Made by a program: the position numbers and the translations under genes | DNA from: CAZHJG01 sp964533425 | GTDB taxonomy: Bacteria > Patescibacteriota > Saccharimonadia > Saccharimonadales > UBA4665 | Reading direction: 5' to 3' | DNA length: 22,062 nt | NCBI GenBank assembly: GCA_964533425.1 | Contig: CAZHJG010000016.1 | Coordinates: 1 to 22,062, forward strand | Notes under the pieces: generated by a model | Told to the model about the DNA's origin: nothing | Databases searched by the model: none | What the model saw: the letters and a program-made list of their open reading frames with translations, nothing else | Shown here: piece by piece, positions 1 through 7,564 of the stretch | Numbering within the stretch: the stretch's first letter is position 1 | Layout: the number at the start of each line of letters is the position of its first letter

Positions 1-136
1 CGAAAGCACGCTGGAAATGGTCGAAAAAGCCGGTTGCTACGAATATTTCAACCCGCTCACCGGCGACCCGGTCGGCGCCGAAAACTTCTCCTGGACGGCG
101 GCCTTGGCAATCGATTTACTGAAAACTAAGAGTTAG
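1..136 (+). CDS. MGH1/GH63-like glycoside hydrolase, C-terminal fragment
   Basis: An open frame enters from the left edge (first whole codon at 2) and ends at TAG 134-136, giving 44 residues. The end contains FNPLTGDPVGAENFSWTAAL, which matches the C-terminal signature of GH63 / mannosylglycerate-hydrolase-like (alpha/alpha)6-barrel glycosidases, where a Gly-Ala-Glu-Asn-Phe-x-Trp-Thr-Ala stretch closes the catalytic barrel. Such enzymes act on alpha-glucosides or mannosylglycerate-type sugars, but the substrate cannot be told from this fragment. Its last 11 bases overlap the end of the convergent minus-strand gene. The family call is from the motif only. Confidence 0.7.
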   Translation, partial: ESTLEMVEKAGCYEYFNPLTGDPVGAENFSWTAALAIDLLKTKS

Positions 137-602
137 CAAACGGTGGCGGCAAGACGTTGACCTGGCTCGGTTGCACAAGCACGAAGACCGGTGTCGGCGT
201 TTCAGCTTTGTACAGATACCAGTCGTTGAATTCGCCAAACGCCATACTGCCATAGTCTCCCCGGCGCACATGGTCCACAATCCAGAGCGGACGTACGTCA
301 CGTGACCAAGGGCGGCTGTTCGGAATAATAAGCTGCCCGTTATTCAGGTCATCAAATCTGATATTGCCAGCAGCCACTTCATCCAGAAAGAGCTCTGCCA
401 GGGGCGAGGGCTCGCGGGCGTTAATAACGGGTAATTCTCCCTTAAAATAAGGTTTATCATGCCAGTCCCATGGACAATCCTTGAGAAGGTGATTGAGTGC
501 GATAGCATGACGGTCTTCCTCAACCCCTTGCCGGCGAACCGCTTCCCTACCGAGGTGATAGTAATAAAGTGGGCTGCGCCGTTTGGGACGCTCATGCTTC
601 AC
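126..602 (-). CDS. hypothetical protein, 158 aa
   Basis: The frame starts with GTG at 602 and ends at TAG (126-128). The start is supported by a good Shine-Dalgarno AGGAG nine bases upstream. The protein is soluble, with no signal peptide or membrane segment. It has a basic N-terminus (KHERPKRRSP), several Trp residues and a hydrophobic C-terminal strand (VFVLVQP). I do not recognise a family. It lies 61 bases downstream of rmuC on the same strand, so it may be cotranscribed with rmuC, although its own SD makes it one of the few leadered genes here. Its 3' end overlaps the convergent glycosidase by 11 bases. Confidence 0.7.
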   Translation of the reverse strand: MKHERPKRRSPLYYYHLGREAVRRQGVEEDRHAIALNHLLKDCPWDWHDKPYFKGELPVINAREPSPLAELFLDEVAAGNIRFDDLNNGQLIIPNSRPWSRDVRPLWIVDHVRRGDYGSMAFGEFNDWYLYKAETPTPVFVLVQPSQVNVLPPPFANS

Positions 603-663
603 TATGTAGCACTCCTAGTATCAAGTAAAGCTTACTGTACCATGTTCTAACTGATTTTTGCAG

Positions 664-1725
664 TCAATCGTCAGTCGTTGGGCGGTCCAGCAACATCGGC
701 TCAATGGACGGCTCGGCGCCGGCAATCTTGACAATATCCTTGTCGATTTTGCCCAGTTCTTTGTAGGTTGTGTTGAAATGACCGACGGTGGTGCCCAGAC
801 TGCTGCCCAGCTTGATCATGTAGCCGTTATGCGCGAGAAGATGCTTGTGCAGCTGCTCGATATTTTTACGGATTTTCTCGGTGTCTTTATGAATTTCGAT
901 GGAGCGCAGGCCCTGCACGATGGTCTGCAGCATGGCCGACAAGGTACTCGGCCCGACAATGGTAACCTTCTTATCCGCCGCTGCGTACTGCATCAAGTTA
1001 CGGCCACTGACACCGCCTAGCCCGACTTTATTGGCCAGCAAATCATAATAAATCGCTTCGCTCGGTATGAACATCAGCGCTTGGTCAAGCGTGCCTTTGC
1101 CGGGCATGATGTATTTGGCCGTCTCGTCGATGCGGCGCTTGAGATCTTCCTTAAACGCTCGCTCCAGCGCCGGCCTTTCGGCTTCCTTGGCATCGATCAG
1201 GCGGTTGTAGTTCTCCAGCGAGAACTTGCTGTCGATGGGCAGGACTTTGTCGTCGAGCAGGATGGCGGCGTCGACGATCAGCCCCTCCCCCAGCTTGTAT
1301 TGCAACTGATAGGTGCCCGGGGGCAAGGTGTTCTTAAGAATCTGCTCCAGGTAATATTCGCCAATTACGCCGCGCTGCTTCGGGTTCTGCAGCACATTCT
1401 GCAGCGTCTTTAACTCGGCCGCGATGTCGCCGACATTCTTGTTGGTACCCTCCAGTTTGGTCAGCTTTTCGGTCACCTGCTGGAGTATCCTGATACTGGC
1501 CGCGGACTGCGTTTGTATCTGTTTGGCGTTAACATTGGCCTGGTCCTGCAACTGTTTTTGCAGCCCGTCTTTGAGCGCCCCCATCGACTTGTTCAGCTCG
1601 GCCATATCGGCTTTGAGCAGCAGCGCGCTTTGGGCATCACCGGCGGGAGTACGCCGCGCATTCCAAATCAAGGCCGCTGCCAACAGCAGCACCAAAACTC
1701 CCAAAATAATAACCGCGACTATCAT
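664..1725 (-). CDS. rmuC: RmuC family DNA recombination protein
   Basis: 353 residues. Residues 2-20 form a single N-terminal membrane anchor. A coiled-coil-like region follows at about 35-105 (AELNKSMGALKDGLQKQLQ and onward), then the RmuC nuclease-like core at about 115-310. The core is recognised by PKQRGVIGEYYLEQIL, VDAAILLDDKVLPIDSKF and ALMFIPSEAIYYDLL, which are typical RmuC blocks with a PD-(D/E)XK-like D...DSK arrangement. RmuC proteins limit inversion at short inverted repeats in E. coli and have been linked to phage defence; the exact reaction is not established. The stop is TGA. A TACAAT box ends seven bases before the ATG, so the transcript is probably leaderless. The gene is divergent from the small gene at 1779. 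Confidence 0.92.
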   Translation of the reverse strand: MIVAVIILGVLVLLLAAALIWNARRTPAGDAQSALLLKADMAELNKSMGALKDGLQKQLQDQANVNAKQIQTQSAASIRILQQVTEKLTKLEGTNKNVGDIAAELKTLQNVLQNPKQRGVIGEYYLEQILKNTLPPGTYQLQYKLGEGLIVDAAILLDDKVLPIDSKFSLENYNRLIDAKEAERPALERAFKEDLKRRIDETAKYIMPGKGTLDQALMFIPSEAIYYDLLANKVGLGGVSGRNLMQYAAADKKVTIVGPSTLSAMLQTIVQGLRSIEIHKDTEKIRKNIEQLHKHLLAHNGYMIKLGSSLGTTVGHFNTTYKELGKIDKDIVKIAGAEPSIEPMLLDRPTTDD

Positions 1726-1732
1726 TATCTCT

Positions 1733-1738
1733 ATTGTA
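1733..1738 (-). promoter_or_regulatory. -10 box of rmuC (leaderless type)
   Basis: TACAAT on the minus strand is separated by seven bases from the ATG at 1725. This spacing puts the expected transcription start on or next to the A of the start codon. No Shine-Dalgarno sequence fits between. Confidence 0.6.
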
Positions 1739-1766
1739 CGCCATAGTAATTCCGTGTGTAAGGTTA

Positions 1767-1772
1767 TATAAT
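1767..1772 (+). promoter_or_regulatory. -10 box of the gene at 1779 (leaderless type)
   Basis: A perfect TATAAT is followed by six bases and then ATG at 1779. No ribosome binding site fits between. This spacing decides the start codon against the upstream in-frame ATG at 1734, which lies before the promoter. Confidence 0.65.
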
Positions 1773-1778
1773 TTCAAA

Positions 1779-2123
1779 ATGCTGGAATACGTCCCTGAGA
1801 TCCAACATCCTATCGTCGAGCTTCGGCGTGATGAAGACGGCGAAGTACTTGCCGGGGCGGCTGGGCTCTTCCTGGGTGCGGCTAGCCTTGTCGCTGAGAG
1901 TCAGGCTACCGAATCATTTACTGCAACCATACCGGGAGCTGTCGAAGGCGGCATAGCGGTGGGATTTATCGTAATTCCTACTGTTGCTTGTGCGGCCTTG
2001 TATAATCGCATCAGGCGCTGGCGCCACCACCGGCTAAAGCAGCATGCGCCCCAAATTATTGAAGACTTCACTTATCAGCTCACGCACCTTCCTGAGCGTC
2101 AGCACCCTTTAATAGATGGCTAA
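1779..2123 (+). CDS. small predicted membrane protein, 114 aa
   Basis: The start at 1779 (MLEYVPEIQ) is chosen because a TATAAT box lies six bases before it; the frame is also open from 1734. Two hydrophobic, Ala/Gly-rich stretches at about residues 25-42 (LAGAAGLFLGAASLVAES) and 55-77 (VEGGIAVGFIVIPTVACAAL) could be membrane segments. They are followed by a basic segment (NRIRRWRHHRLKQH) that would face the cytoplasm. I do not recognise the family. The stop codon abuts the stop of the convergent L,D-transpeptidase with no bases between. It is divergent from rmuC. Confidence 0.6.
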   Translation: MLEYVPEIQHPIVELRRDEDGEVLAGAAGLFLGAASLVAESQATESFTATIPGAVEGGIAVGFIVIPTVACAALYNRIRRWRHHRLKQHAPQIIEDFTYQLTHLPERQHPLIDG

Positions 2124-2858
2124 CTAATTCTCAATGGTTAGCGTAGTGCCCACCTGCGCCCAGTTGTACAGCCAGGTCGAGGCGGCCAGTGGCAGCTCGA
2201 CACAGCCGTGGGAGGCCTGGGTGGAGTTCGGGTCGATGTGCCCGAAGGCCGTGTCCGGCCGCCAAGTGGCGTCGTGGAAGCCGTAGGTGCCGTACTGATT
2301 ATTGAGGAAGGGCATCCAGTAGTGCACCGGGTCGCTCCAATTGCCAGTGTTGTCGGAACCGGTTAGGGTGGTGTCGGTTTGCTTGGCGTAAATATGGTAG
2401 GTGCCGGTCGGCGTTTTATCGGCGGCGTATTGTTCCATGCCGGTCACCACGGGCGTGTCATAGACGACTTTTTGCCCCTGACAGGCCCACATGTGCCGTG
2501 TCGATATGCTTACCACGATAAATTGTGCTTGGACATTGCCGGCACAATGATTACTGGTCACACTCGTTGCCCCCGGAGTCGAAGCGGGCGAAGCGCCGCC
2601 CGAGCCTGAAGCGGTCTGCTTGCCAGCGCGCGCATTTGGATCAACGTTGTTTGACTGCTGACTAACCACTGTTTTGAAGCCCAGTATCAGGCCGAGCCCG
2701 ATGGCAGCTATAAATAAGAGCGTCGTCAGCTTGCGCCCACCAGACTTTGGCTTGGCAGCGCTGTTCAGACTCCGACTCATCGGATGCCGATCCGAATGGT
2801 ATGACGAATAAGCCAGCAGGCCTGGTCGAATAGTTTTGCTTTCGAGTGATGTTCTCAT
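2124..2858 (-). CDS. L,D-transpeptidase (YkuD domain), membrane-anchored
   Basis: 244 residues from the ATG at 2858, or 218 from the in-frame ATG at 2780 (MSRSLNS); the start is not settled. A short cytoplasmic head is followed by one membrane segment (LLFIAAIGLGLILGF, about residues 46-62). A low-complexity Ser/Gly/Ala/Thr linker runs to about residue 105, and a YkuD catalytic domain runs to the C-terminus. The active-site block is visible: GFHD, then SHGCVELP with the nucleophilic Cys and the conserved His. The family forms 3-3 peptidoglycan cross-links or attaches proteins to the wall, acting outside the membrane. A TATAAT at 2932-2937 would give a leader of about 65 bases to the first ATG. 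A CGGAT/ATCCG hairpin lies just before the second ATG. Confidence 0.9.
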   Translation of the reverse strand: MRTSLESKTIRPGLLAYSSYHSDRHPMSRSLNSAAKPKSGGRKLTTLLFIAAIGLGLILGFKTVVSQQSNNVDPNARAGKQTASGSGGASPASTPGATSVTSNHCAGNVQAQFIVVSISTRHMWACQGQKVVYDTPVVTGMEQYAADKTPTGTYHIYAKQTDTTLTGSDNTGNWSDPVHYWMPFLNNQYGTYGFHDATWRPDTAFGHIDPNSTQASHGCVELPLAASTWLYNWAQVGTTLTIEN

Positions 2859-2931
2859 AATGACCGGTTTAGGTTTAGCGTACCGTATGTACTTGTGTTT
2901 TTGCTGTATTTATTTTAATAGCCGTGAGCTC

Positions 2932-2937
2932 ATTATA
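2932..2937 (-). promoter_or_regulatory. -10 box upstream of the L,D-transpeptidase
   Basis: TATAAT on the minus strand with a weak TTTATA 17 bases upstream. Expected transcription start is near 2925, which gives this gene an untranslated leader, unlike most genes in the window. Confidence 0.5.
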
Positions 2938-2964
2938 CCATTTTGGGACGAACGTATAAAAGCT

Positions 2965-3690
2965 TTAAGCCACCCGGGTGACCAGGAAAATAAACACTGC
3001 GCCCAAGATCGTCAGCCCGATCGTTTGATAGCTGGAGTGCTCGCTGTGGGCTTCCGGCAGAATTTCGCTGGCGCCGATGTACAGCAGAAAGCCGGCGAAA
3101 AAGCCCAGGTACAGCACCAGACCGGCGTCGGATATGGTGAACAGCTTGGTGGCCAGCACGCCAAGCACCGGTGCGATAGCGTCCAGCAACAGGAACAGAA
3201 AGGCTTTTTTACTCTTGTTTTTGTTGAGCAGCATCAGATTCACGGTGTTCAAGCCGTCGGTGAAGTCGTGGGCGATCACGGCGATGGCCACCGCCACGCC
3301 AACGGTTGTCGATGCTTGGAAGCCAAGCCCAATGCCCACTCCATCCAAAAAACTGTGCCCGCAGAGCGCCAGCGCCGAAGCTACGCCGACCTGAGGGTGA
3401 TGGTGCGGGCCGTACTCCCCTTCATTGGTATGGTGGATGAGAATGCTTTTTTCAATAATGTGAAACAGCAGAAAACCGCAAACCAAGGCAATCATCGCGC
3501 CAGTGGCACTCAAGTGCTCGCTGGACAGCGTCTTGAAAATTTCCGGCAACAGATCAAAGGCTACAACGCCGAGCAGGACGCCGGCCGTGTAGCCCAATAA
3601 GCGATGCAAATGGTCACGGTTCTTAAGGCCGACTAGGCCGCCGGTCAGGGTTGAAAAGAAGGTTGCGATGGATAGTAGTATGGGTGCCAT
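2965..3690 (-). CDS. ZIP family metal transporter
   Basis: 241 residues from the ATG at 3690 (MAPILLSIA). The frame is open to 3738, but a TATACT box seven bases before 3690 sets the start. About eight hydrophobic segments are visible. Mid-protein helices carry the metal-site motifs ALCGHSFLDGVGIG and VIAHDFTDGLN, equivalent to ZIP TM4/TM5. A His-rich loop lies before them (HHTNEGEYGPHHHP). ZIP proteins move Zn2+, Fe2+ or Mn2+ into the cytoplasm. The gene is divergent from a Fur-family regulator across a 67-base region with an inverted repeat, which fits metal-dependent repression of uptake. Zinc is the likeliest substrate by context, but not proven. Confidence 0.9.
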   Translation of the reverse strand: MAPILLSIATFFSTLTGGLVGLKNRDHLHRLLGYTAGVLLGVVAFDLLPEIFKTLSSEHLSATGAMIALVCGFLLFHIIEKSILIHHTNEGEYGPHHHPQVGVASALALCGHSFLDGVGIGLGFQASTTVGVAVAIAVIAHDFTDGLNTVNLMLLNKNKSKKAFLFLLLDAIAPVLGVLATKLFTISDAGLVLYLGFFAGFLLYIGASEILPEAHSEHSSYQTIGLTILGAVFIFLVTRVA

Positions 3691-3697
3691 GCGGCCA

Positions 3698-3703
3698 AGT
3701 ATA
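3698..3703 (-). promoter_or_regulatory. -10 box of the ZIP transporter gene (leaderless type)
   Basis: TATACT on the minus strand, seven bases before the ATG at 3690. Its -35 region falls at about 3721-3726, inside the inverted repeat shared with the fur-type gene. Confidence 0.65.
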
Positions 3704-3720
3704 CGTCCGTGAAAATAATT

Positions 3721-3739
3721 ATTGCAAATTTGTCGCAAT
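3721..3739. promoter_or_regulatory. candidate metal-regulator operator (inverted repeat)
   Basis: ATTGCAAATTTGTCGCAAT: arms ATTGC and GCAAT separated by nine bases, in the middle of the divergent ZIP/Fur promoter region. It covers the -35 positions of both promoters, so a bound repressor would shut off both genes. It does not match the E. coli Fur or Zur box closely. The link to the adjacent regulator is inferred from position. Confidence 0.5.
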
Positions 3740-3745
3740 TTCTGC

Positions 3746-3751
3746 TATATT
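3746..3751 (+). promoter_or_regulatory. -10 box of the Fur-family gene (leaderless type)
   Basis: TATATT followed by six bases and the ATG at 3758. A TTGCAA at 3722-3727 is a plausible -35 with an 18-base spacer. It lies within the inverted repeat at 3721-3739. Confidence 0.6.
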
Positions 3752-3757
3752 TGCAGC

Positions 3758-4195
3758 ATGAACGTCGTGGAACTACAACTCAAGAATCACCTGAAAAAGC
3801 ATGGGTTCAGCCTGACCGAGCCGCGCGTAACAGTCTTCAAGACTCTGCTCGACCAGGAAGCTCAAAGCATGGCGGTGATTGTGGCAGCTTGCCAACCGGA
3901 GGTTGATCGCGCCACCGTCTACCGGACCATCACGCTATTTGAAAAGCTAGGCATCGTGCAGCGGGTGCAACTCGGCTGGAAATACAAGCTTGAGCTCACC
4001 GACGCCTTTAATCAGCACCATCATCATCTGTCATGCCTGCGCTGTGGCCGGATTATTGCCCTCTCGGAAGACCAGACGCTCGAAGACCGATTGCTGGAGC
4101 TCGCCCGGCTCCACAGCTTTGCAGCTCAAGATCATCAAATTGAAATCCGTGGTCTGTGCAAACAATGCCAGGCCGAACTAGCCGCTTCCCAGTAG
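3758..4195 (+). CDS. Fur-family (Fur/Zur/PerR) metal-responsive repressor
   Basis: 145 residues from the ATG at 3758 (MNVVELQLKNHLKK), a normal length for the family. The frame is open from 3722, but the -10 box fixes the start. The N-terminal winged helix has the recognition segment DRATVYRTITLFEKLGIV at about residues 49-66. The dimerisation domain carries HHHHLSCLRCGRI and a C-terminal CKQC, the two CxxC pairs that bind structural zinc. Pairing with a divergent ZIP transporter suggests a Zur-like role, with the metal-loaded form repressing both genes through the shared repeat. A Fur or PerR role cannot be excluded. The last 18 bases overlap the convergent DUF5996 gene. Confidence 0.92.
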   Translation: MNVVELQLKNHLKKHGFSLTEPRVTVFKTLLDQEAQSMAVIVAACQPEVDRATVYRTITLFEKLGIVQRVQLGWKYKLELTDAFNQHHHHLSCLRCGRIIALSEDQTLEDRLLELARLHSFAAQDHQIEIRGLCKQCQAELAASQ

Positions 4196-4945
4196 CGGTT
4201 CGGCGTCAGTCATAAGCTGAGCGAGCTGCGCCAGCAAGGCGGCAGGCTTATCGTGCTTTCGCAGCGCTTCGTACGTCAGGGTAGCGCCACTGAAGCCTTC
4301 GTGTTGCCAGCGTGCTTCCAGGGGCAGTTTCAGCTTTGTAAACCCTGCTGGCTCGGGATAGGCCGTGAGGTAGACGTACGGTTCGTGGATCGTCTCGTCG
4401 CCAATAGACCAACCGAGGGTGAACTGCCGCTCGTCGTCGAACGGGAACCAGGACAGCGACAGATCAAAGTGATGCGGGTAGACCAGCACCGGGCTGACGA
4501 GACCCTGCTCTAGCCTAGCTTTCACCTGCTGGAACTGCTCGTCCATCCACCACAGCGCTGCGCCGTACTTTTCGGCTTCGGCAGCAGCAAAGCGTGGCAC
4601 ACCGGCTGAGAATTCAGGTTCTTCGATGTGCAATTGCTGCTGATTCATTTCCAACCAGGCCCGGACATTGTTCAGCAGTTCGGTCGGGCTGTAATTTTCC
4701 AGCAGCCATTTGTTGCCGTCGAGCCGCATTTTGTGCTTCACCAGATCAATGCTGGCCCGCGTTTCCCGGCCGTCCACACTAAACGCTTGGGTGCTCAAAC
4801 CCCGCATAGTAACGAGCAGGCCACGTTGCCAATCATGGGGATCAGCCGACAGAAAAACCTGTTGCAGTTTGCCGAGCACCTTGGCGACATCCTGCAGATA
4901 ATCTTGAGTTACGTGCAATCTGGATAACGAGGGTAGCGGGCTCAT
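4178..4945 (-). CDS. DUF5996 family protein
   Basis: 255 residues, soluble, no signal peptide. It matches the DUF5996 pattern: an N-terminal helix and strand region with DWQRGLLVTMRGLSTQAF, then the C-terminal signature HHFDLSLSWFPFDDERQFTLG and IHEPYVYLTAYPEP. Function is unknown for this family; several conserved His, Asp and Glu residues could form an active or binding site, but this is speculation. Its ATG overlaps the TGA of the upstream membrane protein (ATGA at 4942-4945), so the two are translationally coupled. The 3' end overlaps the convergent fur-type gene by 18 bases. Confidence 0.8.
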   Translation of the reverse strand: MSPLPSLSRLHVTQDYLQDVAKVLGKLQQVFLSADPHDWQRGLLVTMRGLSTQAFSVDGRETRASIDLVKHKMRLDGNKWLLENYSPTELLNNVRAWLEMNQQQLHIEEPEFSAGVPRFAAAEAEKYGAALWWMDEQFQQVKARLEQGLVSPVLVYPHHFDLSLSWFPFDDERQFTLGWSIGDETIHEPYVYLTAYPEPAGFTKLKLPLEARWQHEGFSGATLTYEALRKHDKPAALLAQLAQLMTDAEPLLGSG

Positions 4946-6087
4946 GTCTTCCGTGAGTTTGTTTGGAAGCTATGCTCCGGGCGCTTGTAATGCTGACGCA
5001 ACGCCACGAGCAGCGTGCCGGTACCAAGCCAGATAGCCACGACGGTAACCAGCCAGCCAATAATGGGTATCAGGCTGACCAGGGCGAGCACGATACTGCC
5101 GACCAGTAAGGCGAGCGGAATACGTTTCTCGTGTGGCATCACCAGACTACCCACGAACAGCGCAGCAATCGGCGCCGCCAGGAAGTGGGCCATCAACCAG
5201 GCGAGACCCAGGAAGAAGGCCAGCGGTATGCCCAGTACCGAAATAAGCAACGCGATCAAGATGATCGGCACGGCAATCATGGCCACCAGACCAGTTAAAA
5301 TAACGATGCCCAGACGCTCACGCGCCAGTCCGTTCCAGCGGGCAAAATCCTGTGGGAAGAAAGCCACCAGCACCAGACCGAAGACGAGCAACATCAGCAG
5401 GAACACGAGATGCGCCACGATGCGCGGGCCGTGCCACACGATATGCGCATGGTGCTGCACCGTCGTCTTGTGGTAGACGATTTTGCCATCCACGTGAGCA
5501 CCGCTGGCTTTTTCGAGTTGATTGGGGCTGAAATAGGTCAAACTGCCACTCACGCCGGCGCCGCCAAGCAGTGTCAGTTTGTTGCTGACATGCGCTTCGA
5601 CGTTTCGCCCAACATCGCCGTTGAGCGTGGCGCTCTGACTAGCCAACGCGATGTCCCGTCCCACCGGGCTGTCGACGGTCACGCTCTGCCCGGCCAGTCC
5701 GGCATCACCACCAACCTTGGCGTTGCTCTGTAAATTCCCTGTTTGGGCAGCCAGCGAAGCGTTCTTATCAATCTTAGCGCCCACATTGACAGTTTGGCCG
5801 GCCACACGCACGTTACCATGCACCGTGCCATTGACGGTCACCGACTGACCGGCGCAGATGACGTCGCCGTTCACCGTGGCGTCGACATCGACAGTCTGGC
5901 CCACGCACAGCACGTCGCCGTTAATAGTACCGGTGATGGTAACCGTCTGTCCGGCCTTGTAAATACTGTGATTAACCGTGCCGCTGACAGTCACGTCATG
6001 GGTGGCCGCCAAAGCCACGCCAACGCCTATGCCGAGCGTGGCCACTATGGTTGCCAGTGCCGTTACGAAGCTCCGTTTCCGTATCAT
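4942..6087 (-). CDS. bactofilin-like (polymer-forming) membrane protein
   Basis: 381 residues. A signal peptide covers about 1-28 (basic RKR, then ALATIVATLGIGVGVALAA). Residues 30-200 are a regular beta-solenoid-like repeat with units of the type GQTVTVNGTVHGNVRVA, about 18 residues per turn with alternating Val/Thr/Gly/Asp, as in bactofilin (polymer-forming cytoskeletal) domains. Four or so membrane segments follow at about 224-370 (LVFLLMLLVFGLVLVAFF, LGIVILTGLVAMIAVPIILIA and others). With a signal peptide, the solenoid should lie outside the membrane, unlike cytoplasmic bactofilins. It is coupled by ATGA overlap to the DUF5996 gene. It has a strong SD (AGGAGG at 6094-6099, six bases before ATG) and a leadered promoter, unlike most neighbours. 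Confidence 0.8.
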   Translation of the reverse strand: MIRKRSFVTALATIVATLGIGVGVALAATHDVTVSGTVNHSIYKAGQTVTITGTINGDVLCVGQTVDVDATVNGDVICAGQSVTVNGTVHGNVRVAGQTVNVGAKIDKNASLAAQTGNLQSNAKVGGDAGLAGQSVTVDSPVGRDIALASQSATLNGDVGRNVEAHVSNKLTLLGGAGVSGSLTYFSPNQLEKASGAHVDGKIVYHKTTVQHHAHIVWHGPRIVAHLVFLLMLLVFGLVLVAFFPQDFARWNGLARERLGIVILTGLVAMIAVPIILIALLISVLGIPLAFFLGLAWLMAHFLAAPIAALFVGSLVMPHEKRIPLALLVGSIVLALVSLIPIIGWLVTVVAIWLGTGTLLVALRQHYKRPEHSFQTNSRKT

Positions 6088-6093
6088 GTCCGC

Positions 6094-6137
6094 CCTCCTG
6101 CCTGCTTTGATTTTAGTGTGCTACGCTGGCGGACAAA
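6094..6137 (-). promoter_or_regulatory. promoter and SD of the bactofilin-like gene
   Basis: On the minus strand: TTTGTC at 6132-6137, a 16-base spacer, TAAAAT at 6110-6115, then AGGAGG at 6094-6099, six bases before the ATG at 6087. This is a conventional leader with a strong ribosome binding site. Confidence 0.5.
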
Positions 6138-6152
6138 ATGCAATGGTTTTTA

Positions 6153-6731
6153 CTACACAAGATGGTGATGCAACAGATCAAGTAATTTGTGGTAATTCGT
6201 ATAATACAGCCAGGCGTTGAAGACCAGCAGCAGCGGAAAAACGCCAAACATCTCGACGGCCTTGCCGGTGGTAATACGCAGCTTCTTCAGCGGCGGCAGC
6301 CCGAACTTCACCGGAATGGGCAGCAGCCACGGCACGCCCTCCTTAGTCAGCGTATCCATAACAAGATGGCTGACCATGCCAATCATGAAGGCCCACCACA
6401 CCAGCCCGATATCGACGTGCTTCATGATCGGTTGCAGAAAAATCAGCAACCAGTGTGCGGCAAAGCCAAAGAGCGCCAGCCCAATTATGGAGTGCGTCAA
6501 AAACCGATGCCCGCCCGTCAGATCATCAAACATTCGGCCGAAGAACTTCCCGATCGGCAAATTCCGCCACAGCGGCGCCGTCGGCTGATCAATATCTGGA
6601 GTAATCCCGCCAATCAAATTAGCAAAAACCGCCACAATCGCCGTGGCCAACGTCACCGTCCGGAGCGGCTGCACGAGCACCACAATACCGAGTGCCGTCA
6701 CCGCCGCTAAATCATGCGTTCGCGCTGTCAT
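6153..6731 (-). CDS. YdjM/DUF457-like membrane-bound metal-dependent hydrolase
   Basis: 192 residues with about four to five hydrophobic segments. The family signature is present: GGITPDIDQPTAPLW near residue 41 and GGHRFLTHSIIG near residue 73, followed by SHLVMDTLTKEGVPWLLP. These conserved Asp and His residues are the presumed metal ligands of the YdjM/DUF457 family (putative inner-membrane hydrolases). The actual reaction in the family is not known. A TAAACT box eight bases before the ATG suggests a leaderless transcript. It is a single gene between the bactofilin-like gene and the restriction cluster, with no operon evidence. Confidence 0.82.
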   Translation of the reverse strand: MTARTHDLAAVTALGIVVLVQPLRTVTLATAIVAVFANLIGGITPDIDQPTAPLWRNLPIGKFFGRMFDDLTGGHRFLTHSIIGLALFGFAAHWLLIFLQPIMKHVDIGLVWWAFMIGMVSHLVMDTLTKEGVPWLLPIPVKFGLPPLKKLRITTGKAVEMFGVFPLLLVFNAWLYYTNYHKLLDLLHHHLV

Positions 6732-6739
6732 ACTGTTTA

Positions 6740-6745
6740 AGTTTA
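6740..6745 (-). promoter_or_regulatory. -10-like box of the YdjM-like gene
   Basis: TAAACT on the minus strand, eight bases from the ATG at 6731. It is weaker than the other leaderless boxes in this window. Confidence 0.4.
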
Positions 6746-6823
6746 CTCTGCTTGCAAATTTTGGTGAAGCCTTGTGGAGAAAGTGTCATGGTGCTACTAG
6801 GGCGTCGACCCACCAATCAGCCA

Positions 6824-7564
6824 CTACTTAATCAGCGACCAGTTATTAAGAAAGTAACTCATATCGTGTGCCTTGGAGCCAAGGTAGACTGAGCTGCCGC
6901 GGAACTTTATGTTCACCCGGTACCGCTTACCGTGGCCAACTTCTAGAATCGCTTTCTCGTGCACTTTCTTTTCCATTTCTAAGAGCGGCAACACCAGAAA
7001 GTTGTTTTTCTTTTCACTGTGCAGCACAAACACATAGTAAATATTGCCTGAGTTGTGTCGCTCAAATGATACTTTTCGCACATCAAACACGTAGGTATCG
7101 AACTTGTTTAAATTAGCAGTCTTGACCTGAATACTAAATAACTGATTCTCCTTGGTCGCAACAATGTCCATCCCAACATCAACGCTCATGATGCTGGCGT
7201 TAAAGCCGCGAAAGAGCAGCTCGGAACAAACCAAATACTCACCACCTTTTCCGGTGTAGCTTCCTTCCACTAGCAACTTTTCGGCGTTCTCTGCCTCTTC
7301 TTCTGCTTTTTCTGCGACCTGCTCGGGAGCAGCGATATTGCCATTTAAGGCATAGTAGCCTGGCTTGGTACGGACAAAAAGTGACTGGCTGCCTTTTTGT
7401 TTTATGTCTACACTGAGCTGCGCATTGAGCGAAGCCTCGGGAGTTGCCCCAACGGTTTCCAGCAGTCCTTGCTCTAGGGCCTGTTCAGTAATTTCTCGGT
7501 AGTGCAGTGGCTGTTTCGCCTGCTGCAAGACTTTTAGGGCGGCTGCTTTGAACTTATTATTCAT
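6824..7564 (-). CDS. HARE-HTH domain protein fused to a PD-(D/E)XK (Mrr-like) nuclease
   Basis: 246 residues from the ATG at 7564 (MNNKFKAAALKV). A GTG four codons upstream (7576) is also possible. Residues 1-75 match the HARE-HTH winged helix: LQQAKQPLHYREITEQAL, then FVRTKPGYYAL. This domain is found in HB1, ASXL and restriction endonucleases and has been proposed to read DNA modification. An acidic helix (AEKAEEEAENAEKL) links to a nuclease fold at about 100-200 with GKGGEYLV, VGMDIVATKENQLFSIQVKT, that is E...D...QVK, close to the Mrr/DUF4365 active site. It overlaps the stop of the upstream nuclease by eight bases, so it is probably coupled. It is the last gene of the cluster. Likely a modification-sensing or restriction nuclease; this is inference. 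Confidence 0.8.
   Translation of the reverse strand: MNNKFKAAALKVLQQAKQPLHYREITEQALEQGLLETVGATPEASLNAQLSVDIKQKGSQSLFVRTKPGYYALNGNIAAPEQVAEKAEEEAENAEKLLVEGSYTGKGGEYLVCSELLFRGFNASIMSVDVGMDIVATKENQLFSIQVKTANLNKFDTYVFDVRKVSFERHNSGNIYYVFVLHSEKKNNFLVLPLLEMEKKVHEKAILEVGHGKRYRVNIKFRGSSVYLGSKAHDMSYFLNNWSLIK

Noticed and set aside
1733..1778. The upstream ATG at 1734 as start of the small membrane protein
   Set aside because: It lies before the TATAAT at 1767, so it would not be on the transcript from that promoter, and the 15 extra residues add nothing recognisable.
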